From: Cycas panzhihuaensis
Taxonomy: Eukaryota; Cycadophyta
Length of the DNA stretch: 64,000 nt
Direction: 5' to 3'
NCBI GenBank assembly: GCA_023213395.1
Contig: CM041465.1
Location: 134,485,741-134,549,740, forward strand
Under the pieces are notes generated by a model. That model did not search any database and had not been told where the DNA came from. It was given only the letters and a program-made list of their open reading frames with translations. Of the stretch, positions 9,868 through 20,245 are shown one piece after another. Each line of letters begins with the position of its first letter. The first letter of the stretch is position 1. A program made the position numbers and the translations under genes.

Positions 9868-10470
9868 TGAAGGGGGCACACACATATGTATGATTTTGAC
9901 AGGAAAGCACGGGCCTCCAGGGGGTCATATGTAGGCTCACATGATTGTACCCCCCCTGCAAGGATCCCGGCTTCCCACATATACGATGTACTATGACATT
10001 TTTGATATATATATACATACGGGGTAATTGGAACCCCATTTTGACATGAAATGGTGTACCATGTATGATAGAGATAGCATGTATGATTTATTTTTTATAA
10101 ATGAATAATTTTGTATGTTGTAAATGTCTGTATGTTGATATGTAAATATGTGAATGTATAAATGTATATATTTTGTTGTAAAGGTTTTGTAGATATGCAG
10201 GTGTTTCCATCCATGCATGGCCATACGTCTAACAAGAGCACACACATCCACCGTGAGCAGAGGTGATCGAGATGTGTGAGGTTAGAAAGTAGGGCGACAT
10301 GCACGTCCTCAGGGGAGCATAGCGGAATATGCGAAGGAAACAGCAAGCACGAAAAGGGGAGTAACAATACTCCGCAGCGTCATCCTAGTTGGGGGATGCC
10401 CAAATAGGAGGACAAAGGTTCCCAAGAGGCACGGGAACGCGGGTTCCGCGGGAGGAACCGGGAGAAAAAC
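9868..10470. other. T1 spacer after the PMD gene; no gene
   Basis: No coding signal. It contains short AT microsatellite runs (about 10006-10020, TATATATATACATA) and AT-rich DNA to about 10200, then a GC-rich stretch. In T3 a long (TA)n lies at the matching place after the PMD gene (37460-37826). It presumably holds the 3' untranslated region of the PMD transcript. Confidence 0.6.
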
Positions 10471-10983
10471 CGAGAATCCATATTAAATTGCCACTCTACC
10501 TGGGGTTGGGAGGAATGGAAACAATTTAAAATGGTAGTTTAGGCTCGTTTCGGAGCAAGAATCCATCTTAAATTACCATTCAACCCGTGGTTGGGAGGAA
10601 TGGAAACAATTTAAAATGGTAGTTTAGGCTCGTTTGAGCAAGAATCCATCTTAAATTACCATTCAACCCGTGGTTGGGAGGAATGGAAACAATTTAAAAT
10701 GGTAGTTTAGGCTCGTTTCGGAGCAAGAATCCATCTTAAATTACCATTCAACCCGTGGTTGGGAGGAATGGAAACAATTTAAAATGGTAGTTTAGGCTCA
10801 TTTCGGAGCAAGAATCCATCTTAAATTACCATTCAACCCGTGGTTGGGAGGAATGGAAACAATTTAAAATGGTAGTTTAGGCTCGTTTCGGAGCATGGAT
10901 CCATCTTAAATTACCATTCAACCCGTGGTTGGGGGGAATGGAAACAATTTAAAATGGTAGTTTAGGCTCGTTTCGGAGCATGG
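10471..10983. repeat. 85-bp tandem array (6 units) between integrase stop and PMD gene
   Basis: The marker ATCCATMTTAAATT recurs at 10476, 10561, 10644, 10729, 10814 and 10899, giving periods of 85, 83, 85, 85 and 85 bp. Units 2-6 are almost identical; unit 1 is more diverged. Each unit holds TAAATTACCATT and AATGGTAGTTTA, which can pair along 12 positions (one T-G), and an inner CCATTCAACC/GGTTG...GAATGG pairing with CAACC-CGT-GGTTG at its tip. The array ends 8 bp from the integrase stop. A single decayed unit sits at the same place beside T2 integrase (near 46320). Confidence 0.92.
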
Positions 10984-10991
10984 TGAAGAGA

Positions 10992-12270
10992 TCACGCGTA
11001 GAACTTCTTGAGGAATTTCCCGTTGACCGCCTTTTCAAACCCCAAGCCGTCCAAGGTGGCGATCCTGTAGGCACCGTTGTCGAGGCTCTCGAGAACGACG
11101 AAGGGACCTATCCACTTAGGCCCGAATTTGGCCAAGCGATCGTAGAGATACTCTAATTTGAGGACGTGGTCCCCATGATACAAAGGACGAGCACGAAGGT
11201 GTTTATCGTATGTCCTTTGCAAACGGGCTTTCGAAGCGAGGTTCGCTTGATAAGCCGCTAGGCGCCTCTCATCCAGGGCCTCGAGGTCTAGGAGGTGAGC
11301 CTGGCGAGTAGACTCCTCATTGATGAGGCCTCGAAGGGAGACCCGGAGAGAAGGGACCTCCACTTCCAACGGGAGTATCGCTTCAGTCCCGTAGACTAGC
11401 GAGAAGGGGGTCATCCCGGTAGCCGTCCGGATAGAGGTGCGATAAGCCCATAGAGCGGAAGGGAGCTGAACGTGCCAGTCTCTTTGAGACTGAGCGACAG
11501 TTTTCTTCAGGATGCCAATGAGCGTCTTGTTAAAAGACTCGCTCTGTCCGTTGGCTTGGGGGTAATAAGGGGACGACGTCTTGTGCGAGATTTTGAATTT
11601 CTCGCACAATTCGTCCATCTCCTTATTACCGAAGGGAGTCCCATTGTCCGTAATTAGGATATCTAGAATTCCAAAACGACAGATAATGTGCTGGTAGACG
11701 AAGGTGGCTATCGTCTTGCCAGGGGTAGTGGACAGGGGGATTGCCTCTGCCCATTTAGTGAAGTACTCGGTAGCAGTCAGGATGAATTTATGTTGTGCAG
11801 ATGACGGTGGTGATATGGCCCCGATGAGGTCTAAACCCCATTGGGAAAAGGGCCACGGAGACACGATAGGATGTAGTGCCTCGGAAGGTATGTGAGAGAC
11901 GTTAGCGTGCTCTTGGCAACGCCGACACCTAAGGGCGCAAGCGTGGGCGTCCTTGAACAAAGACGGCCAGTAATAGCCCATGCGGAGGATCCTTTGGGCC
12001 ATCGATTGGCCCCCAAAGTGGCCCTCGCAAATGCCATGATGGCACTCGCGGAGTATTTAGTCCGCTTAACGAGTGTGGCCAGTAGGATCCCATCGAAGGA
12101 TCTCTTATACAACACCCCATCCACGAGGAGGTGTTGCTAGCGATGGCGCTTGGAACCACGCGACGACTTTCTTGGCCGGGACGATATTCTGTTGAGTCAA
12201 ATATCGCACGCGATGTCGCCATACCACTCGCTCTGCGGCGAGTGGGGAGAGAGACATCTGGGCGGTCATG
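10992..12270 (-). pseudogene. T1 integrase
   Basis: A 336-aa frame (12002-10992) contains the zinc-finger Cys pair (CRRCQEHANVSH), the first catalytic Asp (WGLDLIGAI), the second (ITDNGTPFGNKE) and the Glu (YYPQANGQSESFNKTLIG), then the C-terminal domain (YLYDRLAKFGPKWIGPFVV) and the typical end NGKFLKKFYA. All three catalytic residues remain. The His part of the zinc finger (HHGICEGHFGG) lies upstream in the same frame, but a frame change near 12060-12130 separates it from RNase H. Integrase inserts the DNA copy and makes the 5-bp TSD. Homologous decayed copy: T2 at 46340-47625. Confidence 0.92.
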
Positions 12271-12840
12271 ATGGACTCATCCGGAAGGAGTCGTCAGCAG
12301 GAGCCGCTCTCGTTGGGGATGGCGGTATCGGCTAACTGTTCCGCCACTACCATTCCCTTCTTCGACTTCCTGTTGACGACCTGCAAGTCGAACTCTTGGA
12401 GCGAGCATTAGCGTCCGTCCTACCGTCAAATCGAGCAGGTGAGCAAGTAGCATGAGGGATCGGTGAGCGATCACCTTGGTCGTATTCTTAGAAGCAAGTA
12501 GTCTTGGGAATTTCTTGGTCGCGTGGACCAAGGAGAGGCATTCCTTTTCGGCGGGGGGATAGTTTAATTCAGCGGCAACGAGGGTGCGGCTGATGAAATA
12601 GATGGCCCTCTCGGTTCCCAAATCGTCCTCTTGTGCGAGCATTGCGCCCAGGGATTCGTCGGTTGCCGAGGTGTATAAGATGAAAGGCCTATCGAAGCGA
12701 GGCGCCCGGTGAGGCGGATATGAGAGCTTCCTTGAGCCCTACGAAGGCCTTTTGGGTCTTGTCTGACCAGGCAAAATGAGCTCCTTTCTTCAATAGGTTT
12801 GTAAGAGGCTTGCCGTTTATGGCAAAGTCCGCCAAAAAAC
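12271..12840 (-). pseudogene. T1 gypsy RNase H domain
   Basis: The minus frame 12642-12277 reads LAQEDDLGTERAIYFISRTL, then ELNYPPAEKECLSLVHATKK and LLASKNTTKVIAHRSLMLL, the usual gypsy RNase H (YxSRxL and EKxCL motifs) that follows RT. The start of the domain (SFYTSATDESLGAM) lies just upstream in a shifted frame at 12643-12700. The end, beyond about 12400, is frameshifted and resembles low-quality sequence. This is the element's own RNase H; the extra one is at 6354-6776. Confidence 0.82.
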
Positions 12841-14019
12841 GCCTCAAGAATCCAAGCCTACCTAGGAACGACTTAATTTGTCATTGGGTCTTGGGCGGTG
12901 GCATGTCAAGGATCGCCTTGACTTTTTCCGGATCGATCTGGATTCCTTACTGAGACACGAGGAAACCAAGGAGTTTGCCCGAGGTAACGGCAAACACGCA
13001 TTTCAGCGGATTCAAGCTAACATGATACTTGCGGCATCTTGTAAAGATGGCGCGCAAGTCAGAAAGATGATGGGCTTTGGAGCGGGAGAGGCCCATCATG
13101 TCGTCCATGAAGACCTCCAACGTATTGTTGATGAGGTCGTGGAAGATGAAATGCATGGCCCTTTGATAAGTAGCCCCTGCATTTTTAAGACCAAAGGGCA
13201 TCGCCTTATAGGCAAAGGTACCCCATGGCGTGGTGAAGGCCGTCTTATGGCGGTCTTCGGGAGAGATTTGGATCTGGTTATAGCCGGAGAAGCCATCCAT
13301 CAAGGACATAACTTCGAACCCGGTCGTACGATCGATTATTTGATCGATGAAAGGAAGAGGGAAGTTGTCCTTAGGACAAGCGTTATTTATGTCGCGAAAA
13401 TCGACACAAATACGAATGGTCCCGTTCTTTTTAACAGCAGGAGCGATATTCGATACCCACTTTGGGTGTCGATGGAGGAAATAAGTCCCTTCGAGCTTCT
13501 CAACCTCTATCTTCACGGTAGGAGCTTGGTGAAGGGGCGTTGCTTGACGCTTGCAGCGTCAAGAAAGATCGTAAGGTTATGCACGACGATGGAGGGGTCA
13601 ATGCCCTTCATGTCCGAGTATTCCCACGCAAATACGTCGCGGAATTCTCGGAATAGGAGGGTGTATTCCCTCACCTCGTCAGGGGTACACTCCGCTCCTA
13701 CCTTGATGACCCTATCCGGGGCAAGGACTATGTCCTGGGTTGCCCCCATGCACATGGCATTCCCCTCCTCGAAATGGAGGGGGGCAAGGTCAACTGGAAG
13801 GGAGGAACCGGAAGAGGGGATTGGGTCGGCTAATGTGGACCCAATCGCTAAGACCTTCTGGTGGCCAGGAGGCAAGCTTGGCATGGCACCTGCCAAGTGT
13901 TCAAGCAAGGCTTCGTCGTCTTCGAAGTAGTCCATGCCATCGATGGCCTGACTTCGAATGGGTGAGGCGAGAGATGGCGCGGGAGCGATAGGGGCCGGTA
14001 TGGCTGAGGCGCATGCCAT
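12841..14019 (-). pseudogene. T1 reverse transcriptase
   Basis: Two frames make the domain. 14019-13513 holds the lead-in (EYTLLFREFRDVFAWEYSDM, IDPSIVVHNL) and 13516-12947 the core: HPKWVSNIAPAVKKNG, IRICVDFRDINNACPKDNFP, LMDGFSGYNQI, KTAFTTPWGTFAYKAMPFGL, and the catalytic box EVFMDDMMG (F-M-D-D where Y-V/I-D-D is usual), then the thumb (GKLLGFLVSQ, stop, GIQIDPEKVKAI). The connection (KSFLGRLGFLRRFLADFA) continues to about 12840. The frame change at about 13513 and the stop after FLVSQ break it. Confidence 0.92.
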
Positions 14020-15002
14020 CCGCCGAGACGACGAAGAGAGTCAAGGAGGCCCTCGTAAAAGCAAGAGGGAACTCTCGGCGCCGTCACCTACGGGAGGCGG
14101 CGAGGTGGAAGAGCAGGGATATGATGATCAACATGCAATGTCATGTGACATGTGAAAGTGGCGGCTCTACCACAAAAGTGGCCCTAAGAGGGAGGTTAGG
14201 GCTGGGAAGGCGCCCCTGGCAGTGCGGAGGAGGAGGCGGGTGAGGACGATCCTCATCCTCACTATGGGATCCGTCATCATCAAACACGGCGACGTACCCA
14301 TAACTCCCGACACCAATAGGAGCAAAGCACGTCAAGCTAGGTGAAGAAGACGCAGGACTTTCTTCTCGGTAGGAGGGATCAGGAATCCCAATAGAGCAGG
14401 CTGAGGCATGGTTAGGAGGGCATTTGTTTCCCTTCGTATGACCATGGCTTGCCTGGGCGGGAGGCCTAGCAGGTTTAGCGAGCGATTGCTCGCGGAAGAC
14501 AACTTTCATTTGCCCATTGTGGACAAACTTGAGTTGCCCCCATCGGGTGGAACACACGGCTCCCATTTGATCAAGCCATGGTCAACCTAGGAGCAGCTTG
14601 TAATCAACATCGACATCGAGGACGACGATGTCGGTAATGACAGTCTTGTCCTCGAGGGTAAGAGGTATCGAGACAGATCCTAAGGGAGTCTTCTCGATGC
14701 AGTCATAACAACAGCGCCATGGAACCGGTTCCAGGCGGAAGCAAACTCTTGCATAACATGCAAGGGCATGGCGTTGACGGAGAACAGATTGTCCGACAGT
14801 TCTCCGTAACGTGCAATCGGGGGTATCTATGGTAATAGTGAAAGGGAAGTTCCATTGGCGTTCCCTTCCACTAGATGCAGGGAGATCTCAGGGATCGAAG
14901 GAGATAACGGGTTAGGTAAGCTTGGGGTTGTACCCAAGGCGTGAGCAGATGCGTCATTCGATCCAAGAGCTTAGAAGGGCGCTCGTTGCTCGGGATAACT
15001 TC
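14020..15002 (-). pseudogene. T1 protease region, active site altered
   Basis: Minus-strand reading at about 14760-14830 gives ELSDNLFSVNAMPLHVM at the place where plant gypsy proteases have a D-x-G-S-S/A-x-N-x-x-P motif; here the Gly-Ser pair reads Leu-Phe. The downstream protease end (VDVDYKLLLG, stop, PWLDQMGAVCSTRWGQLKF) occupies 14640-14480 in another frame. A long low-complexity spacer (14141-14450, Asp/His/Pro-rich) links it to RT. Protease would cut Gag-Pol. The altered motif and frame changes suggest loss of activity or sequence error. Confidence 0.65.
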
Positions 15003-15545
15003 TCAGGCGTCCATGATGGACATCCTGGCGGCCACTGTAAGAAGCTCTTCAACTACGGAGAAAGGCTTACCCCTCCCTGTGGGTTGGGTAAGGGCTCTCC
15101 TAAAGTTGAATCGCAGGCGCAGGAATGGTCTTGGGAAGTGCGGGAATCTCCGGGAGTAACATCCGGGAGGAACAAGGCTGCGAGGTTGTGGCGGAGGCAC
15201 TGTTGCCTCCTTGGCGGCTGAGACCAAGGTTAGCAGCGTGAGAGGAGTGGTCTCAAGCATCTGGATCACCTTTTTTCCCTTGTTGCGGGACCGCAAAGGT
15301 GATGGAGCACAGCGGTCGGGAGACCGCGAAGGGGAAGGCGACCCGTGTACACCCTTCCCTCTACCACGCAAAGGGCGGGGATCGGGAGACCTGTCCCGAT
15401 TCCGGTTGTTCCTTTGCTGGACATCGCGGCCCCGTTCCCCATGCTTGGGGAATGGGTCTCTATGAATGGGCTGGTCGAGGTTAGGCCTCGGCGCCGCTAG
15501 GGGACGAGTCATGGCGGGGCATCGTGGCCAGTCTTAAGCCGGCGG
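15003..15545 (-). pseudogene. T1 gag C-terminal basic tail after two in-frame stops
   Basis: Same frame as gag, continuing after TGA (15546-15548) and TAA about four codons later. It is rich in Arg/Pro/Asp (RGRDVQQRNNRNRDRSPDPR), typical of a nucleic-acid-binding gag tail or linker to protease, and stops at 15003. The stops fall inside what looks like the zinc-finger-like WCSVHGECFHDD region. They could mark a true gag end with pol expressed by readthrough, or simple decay; two stops close together favour decay. Confidence 0.6.
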
Positions 15546-17543
15546 TCAATCGTCGTGAAAACACTCCCCGTGGACGGAACACCACCTCTTCTCAAGGGGA
15601 GGATCGATCCTCCTTGCTTGAGAAGGTTGGGTGTTGCCCCCTTTGGGGGGCACCGCACGAGAAGTCTGCTGGACAGGTTTATGCAAGGTTGGCGATGAAG
15701 GAGGCTGGAGCTTTAACTCCTTCATCGTGCGCTCAAAATAGCGAATAGCGGAAGTGAGGGGATCTAGGGTCCTCTCAGTCGGATGAGGGGTGGACCTAGC
15801 GGGTTGCGAAGGTTTGGCCTCCTTCGCTGGAGGAGGCGCCTCGCGACGTTGCGAGGGCTTAGGAGGTTTCTTGAGCCCTGCCTGGATCTCAATGGCCTCC
15901 AAAGCTAAACACCTCGTGATGGCGGAGTCACACGTGGTCGCCCCCATCTTGAGGACTTCCACATGCACTTCGGGACGAAGTGCATTGACAAAAAGGTCTC
16001 TCTTCAACTCCTCAGGCAACGTAGCCTTGGTGGAGTGAAGGAGATCGTGAAAACGTCGCACAAAGTCACGATTCATTTCATCGTGACCTTGTTTAAGCGA
16101 CAGAAGCGCTTTCATCCTGCTCTCGAATGGGCGAGCCACGTTAAAGTAGTTGATGAACTCGTCCACTAGCTGCTGGAATGAAGAGATCGAATGGGCAGGA
16201 AGGCGGTAAAACCATTTGAGGGCGTTGCCCTGCAAGGACCGCGGGAAAAGCTTCATGAGTATATGGTCGTAAGCCCAATAATCGATGCACGCCATAGAGA
16301 AGCTGCGTACATGCTCGGTTGGGTCTTGCGACGAAGTCCCGTCGAATTTGGGAACTTCAGGAGGGTGAGGCGACAGGTTAGTCCTTAGCGCCTCTATAGA
16401 CAATGGCGTCGACCTATAGTCCACGAAAGGACGCGTCCTTGCTTGGGCTAACGGGTCGACAACTGGCAAAGGAATGGATGGGGGTGGTATACCCATCCCT
16501 CCTTGGGAAAAGGCCCCTTGTTGGAAAAGGGGCTGCGGGTAAAAGCTCTGGAAAAGAGGCACGCTCCCTTGCGATGACGCAGCGATGGGAGCCGCGCTGG
16601 ACGACGGAAACGGAGGATGAGGGACCGGGTTTTGCCCATATGGGCCACCCGTAGGTGGCGCGACCCCATATGGGTGCAACGAGTCCACCCCATAAACAGG
16701 GAGATGGCTTCCCTTGCCTTGCCCCCAAGGTTGAGCGGTGTAACACAGGGGCACGTAAAGAGAAGAACCACCAGTCGGGTTCTGGCCATACGTAGGAGTG
16801 GGTCCTACATGGCTAGCGGCGGCGGCACTAGCAGGACCACGAGGCCTACTAGGGAACGCATGCATCACGTTCGAAGGTGGCGCGTGCGTTTGGCTAGGGC
16901 ATGGCATGCTAACCCCGAGTTGAGGAAAAGACACACCACGAAAGGGCCCTGAGGAAGTAGGACCACAGCTGGAAACATGCGGCGCAACACTTGCCTTAGG
17001 AGCCGGGGTAGACACGGCATCGGAAGTGTATGCGCGGGTAGGGGCGTCGATCGTTGTAGATGACGCAGGCATGGACGAAGAAGATGCTACGTTGCGTAGT
17101 ATTTCTGTGAACCACCTAGGAGGCGGTTGGCGGCGAGCTGCGCGAAAGCACTCGCTAAGCGCCTCGATCGCGTCGGCGGGAGGGGTATCCTCATGGCCGA
17201 GGTCGAAGGGACTTAGTAGGGATCCTTCGGGATGCCCCTCGTAAGGCTCGCCAGTGGGGTGGTGAGTCTCGTGAGGGTCCGAATCATCCGCCGCTTGAGC
17301 GGAAGGCCGAAAGTCATCCGGGTGGAAATGGTCATCTGGGTAGTAAATGGAATCATCGCCCTCATGGGCGGATTCCGGAACGGACAAAGGGAACTCTTGA
17401 GTTCCTGAAGCTATGGGACGGTATGCCCAATCAGAAGGATAACCTTCCATGGTCGAATCGGGATTCGACGACGGAGAGGGACGAGAGGCTCGGTCTTCCA
17501 ATGACGGCGGCAAGCCTCGCAGGCGACGCGAGAAACGTCGCAT
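15546..17543 (-). CDS. T1 gag polyprotein
   Basis: A 665-codon open frame, the longest intact ORF in the window, starting 165 bp after the primer site. Residues 1-100 are charged. Residues 100-390 are Pro/Ser/Gly/Gln-rich and low complexity. The Retrotrans_gag capsid domain spans about residues 396-555 (VPKFDGTSSQDPTEHVRSF, NALKWFYRLPAHSISSFQQL, EEFINYF-like, MNRDFVRRFHDLL, LFVNALRPEVH). A Lys/Pro-rich linker leads to a CSVHGECFHDD end. It forms the virus-like particle that packages element RNA. A second Met at residue 31 (MEGYPSDW) could be the real start. Confidence 0.88.
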   Translation of the reverse strand: MRRFSRRLRGLPPSLEDRASRPSPSSNPDSTMEGYPSDWAYRPIASGTQEFPLSVPESAHEGDDSIYYPDDHFHPDDFRPSAQAADDSDPHETHHPTGEPYEGHPEGSLLSPFDLGHEDTPPADAIEALSECFRAARRQPPPRWFTEILRNVASSSSMPASSTTIDAPTRAYTSDAVSTPAPKASVAPHVSSCGPTSSGPFRGVSFPQLGVSMPCPSQTHAPPSNVMHAFPSRPRGPASAAAASHVGPTPTYGQNPTGGSSLYVPLCYTAQPWGQGKGSHLPVYGVDSLHPYGVAPPTGGPYGQNPVPHPPFPSSSAAPIAASSQGSVPLFQSFYPQPLFQQGAFSQGGMGIPPPSIPLPVVDPLAQARTRPFVDYRSTPLSIEALRTNLSPHPPEVPKFDGTSSQDPTEHVRSFSMACIDYWAYDHILMKLFPRSLQGNALKWFYRLPAHSISSFQQLVDEFINYFNVARPFESRMKALLSLKQGHDEMNRDFVRRFHDLLHSTKATLPEELKRDLFVNALRPEVHVEVLKMGATTCDSAITRCLALEAIEIQAGLKKPPKPSQRREAPPPAKEAKPSQPARSTPHPTERTLDPLTSAIRYFERTMKELKLQPPSSPTLHKPVQQTSRAVPPKGGNTQPSQARRIDPPLEKRWCSVHGECFHDD

Positions 17544-17707
17544 GCAACGCCCTCGCGAGCGTCGTTAGAAGAAGCAAGAAAGGAAAGAAGAAAAAGTAAT
17601 GCCAATGCGTTGGGGTTCGCCCAACTGAAAACACAGAATGCGAACCTACCTAGAGGCAAGAACACCAACAAGAAGGGGAAGCGGATTTAGCTCCCTTACT
17701 GGCAGTA

Positions 17708-17725
17708 TCCCCAGTATGGTCGCCA
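17708..17725 (-). promoter_or_regulatory. T1 primer binding site
   Basis: On the minus strand TGGCGACCATACTGGGGA begins one base after the LTR end (...CGTTTCA). The TGGCGAC...TGGGGA form is the type seen in Tat/Ogre-like plant gypsy elements, said to be primed by a tRNA other than initiator Met (recalled, not checked). Confidence 0.82.
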
Positions 17726-17726
17726 G

Positions 17727-20240
17727 TGAAACGCTCTCCACGGGGCAATGACCCAACGTCTAGCAGGGAAGGGCATAAATACAATATGCTAAGCAAGCTA
17801 GAAAGCGAGGATCATACCTCGCAGGACGTACGTCTGTGAGGCGAGTGCAGGGGCTGCAAGGTGCTGGTTGCTTCGGTGGTGTGGCTGGCGAGACCCTCCT
17901 ACCCTTCGGATGGCCGGGAAGGGAAAAGGAACCTCGCGCGTCGCGGCTTCTCAAGGCAACGAGAAGGCGACGAGGGGGGCAACCAACCAAACGTGAAAAA
18001 GGGTATGGAATAAGTGCGGCTAAAGGGCACATGGAAATGGGTCCTCTACTTCTACGTTATGCAATGTAATAAAGTAGTGTGAGAAAGCAAATGTAAAATA
18101 AACGGTTATTTTTCTCTTTTTCCTTTATATTCCTTTACCCATCAAAGGAAATGCCAAGAGACGTAAAAGCATAAAGAAAATACAAAAGATACGTGGAAAA
18201 TACCTGGATACGGCGTCCGAGCAGAAACGCAGGTTCCCCTCCTCGGTTGCGCTCCTCCTCTCCGTCCTCCACGCGTGCAACGTCGATCGAGGATAACAAA
18301 AGGGGTTCACTTACCTCCCCGAGCACATGCAAGAACTAAATAAACTGAAAGAACGGAAAGTAAAGCTCAAAACAAGAAGGGGGAAGAATCTGATGCGAGC
18401 CGGCCGCAACGGGTTGATCTCGCGCACCACTCCCTCTCAAACGACCCTGCGCACAAACGTAAAGAACGCTCTCCTCTCGGGAGAGAGGCTACAAAACATG
18501 ACAATATATATATATATGTATATACGCTGGAAATAAAATCAACTAAGCTAGAAGGATGTAGTTAAGCACCATCATACAATGAAAATGAAACAAAGTCATA
18601 CGCAAATATGCGATCCGTCAGACAAAGATAAAACGCACCAAATGGGATTGAGTGTAGCCTCGGGATGGCTAACTCACCCACAAGAGGTCTCCACGCGGTA
18701 GGGAAGATGGTGCTAACATACAACAAGGTGGGTCATGTAGTAACAAATTTCCTACTCCAAGAGGGAAACTCGACCCAACTCTCCAAGGCTTCTCTTGCCC
18801 CGTTTCCTAAGGAAGCACGGATGCTAAAGGGAGAGAGGATAAGGGACGGAACCCTTGGGGAGAAGGACGGCAATGGGGGACGGAACCCCGCCTATCTCCC
18901 TCAAATCCTCGTGAATACCCTTTATGCCGGCTAGCTTAAGAAATGGTGGAAGAGGGAGCTAAGAGGAAGAGGACGGGTTTCAAGGAAATACAAGAAAATG
19001 TGCCTAACCTAGGGCAGCACTCTAGCAAGCTCTGACCACTAAGATCACTTGCATCAAACAGCCAAAAGAAACTCAAGGGAGGTGCATGCAAAAGGGGGGA
19101 AAGAGTTTGCAAGCAAAACCATAAAGAACAAGCAAAAAAGCACCAATGAAAGACAATAAATACCTTGAATAGAGAAGGATAAGTGCATGTAGATGCTTGG
19201 CCACTTAGAGGAGCAGCCCAAGTAATGCCCAAGATGCGGTGTTGAATATCCTTTGCAAGAGAGGAAAAGAGTAGAGCCTCGTGCAAGTAGAGGGCTTGAA
19301 GAAGGATCTTTGAAGTGGTTTTTGGTGGAGAAATCCTCTTGAAGCCTTGGGTGTTTGTGGAGAGGAGTGATGCTTGCAATGGAGCTCCGTAGGGGGCAGC
19401 AATGGCCCTGCAACTCCAGCTGGTAATGGTCCTCTTCACCTCTGTTCCACTGCTGTAGAAGAAGTTCTCTTGTTCACTGTCTCTTTGCTTTGTCTCTTTG
19501 TGAGGAAGTTGCTCTAGAAAACTTGAAAAAATGAAGTGAAGAATAAGGCAAAATGAGTAGGAAAAAGGCTTTTAAGCCTTGGGCACATCAAGTGAACGTT
19601 GGGGGCCCTAGGGCGCCTCCAATCGTACGGAGCCACGCGGCAGTTCCGCGAAAAAACGCGGCCACTGTCGCGTGGTTTCTCTTTTTTTAAATTTTAAATA
19701 GTCGCATGCATGAACTCCATGATCGCCTAGTTTATCGCGGTACCAACCTGAAATTCAAAAAAGAGAAAAATAAAGCATGAAAATCAGGTTTTTTGGTAAG
19801 GTTAAAAAGCTATGCATGAAATACATCAATTAGGAGAAGGTTTAGGCCACGGGCAAGTACTCATAATGGTGCAAAGAGCCCTAACTAAGGGTTAAACCGG
19901 GCTTAGGAAGGATTTGCAACATAAGTGGCATGCGGTAACAAGAATAAACAAGCTGGCAAAAGCATCCCGAAAAGACCATGGAGACATCGTGAGTGGTTGT
20001 ACGCCATGCGGGGTGTTGCATTCGCTGATGAATTCCCCCGCTGTGAGTCGTCATAGGCTGAAGGGTGCCGTTAGGCACATGCATGATGGACAGGCAGTCA
20101 AACGAATGCATGTAGGCAGGCATATGTCAATCAAACCATTCTAAATTACCTTAGCAATCACAAGTAAGAAAAGTAAGCACATATACCTGAACAAACCTGT
20201 GTCGATGTGTCTCGAGTCCATTCCCAATAGCTGGGAAACA
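17727..20240 (-). repeat. T1 5' LTR (right copy)
   Basis: The 2514-bp partner of 3512-6000. It drives minus-strand transcription of gag-pol. A TATA-like run lies at about 18505-18526. It ends GGGAAACA, followed by the CCAAG duplication. Minus ORFs inside it (for example 18936-19439, 167 codons) recur in the other LTR and have no recognisable domain. Confidence 0.93.
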
Positions 20241-20245
20241 CCAAG
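20241..20245. repeat. Target site duplication of T1, right copy (CCAAG)
   Basis: Perfect match to 3507-3511. Confidence 0.93.

Larger units (their letters stand above)
3512..20240 (-). mobile_element. T1: complete Tat-like Ty3/gypsy LTR retrotransposon with antisense PMD gene
   Basis: A 16.7-kb element bounded by 2.5-kb direct repeats and a perfect 5-bp TSD. In minus-strand order: 5' LTR (20240-17727), primer site (17725-17708), gag (17543-15546), protease, RT, RNase H, integrase (ending 10992), an 85-bp tandem array (10983-10471), an antisense PMD gene (7461-9867 on +), an extra RNase H (6776-6354), then 3' LTR (6000-3512). RT-RNase H-integrase order makes it Ty3/gypsy. The TGGCGAC primer site, long LTRs and extra RNase H point to the Tat group (established knowledge of plant gypsy lineages, from memory). 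It is GC-rich against AT-rich flanks, so it is the youngest insertion here. Frameshifts in pol mean it is not autonomous as read. Confidence 0.93.

Noticed and set aside
10471-10983. Regular repeat array resembling a CRISPR
   Set aside because: Units are contiguous 85-bp tandem repeats without unique spacers, and the DNA is plant.
12878-13930. 350-codon plus-strand ORF
   Set aside because: Exact antisense shadow of the T1 reverse transcriptase, no domain of its own.
18936-19439. 167-codon minus-strand ORF in the T1 LTR (and its shorter twin in the left LTR)
   Set aside because: Lies wholly within LTR sequence, has no recognisable domain, is rich in Ser/Leu/Cys/Phe as expected by chance, and is not fully open in the left copy.
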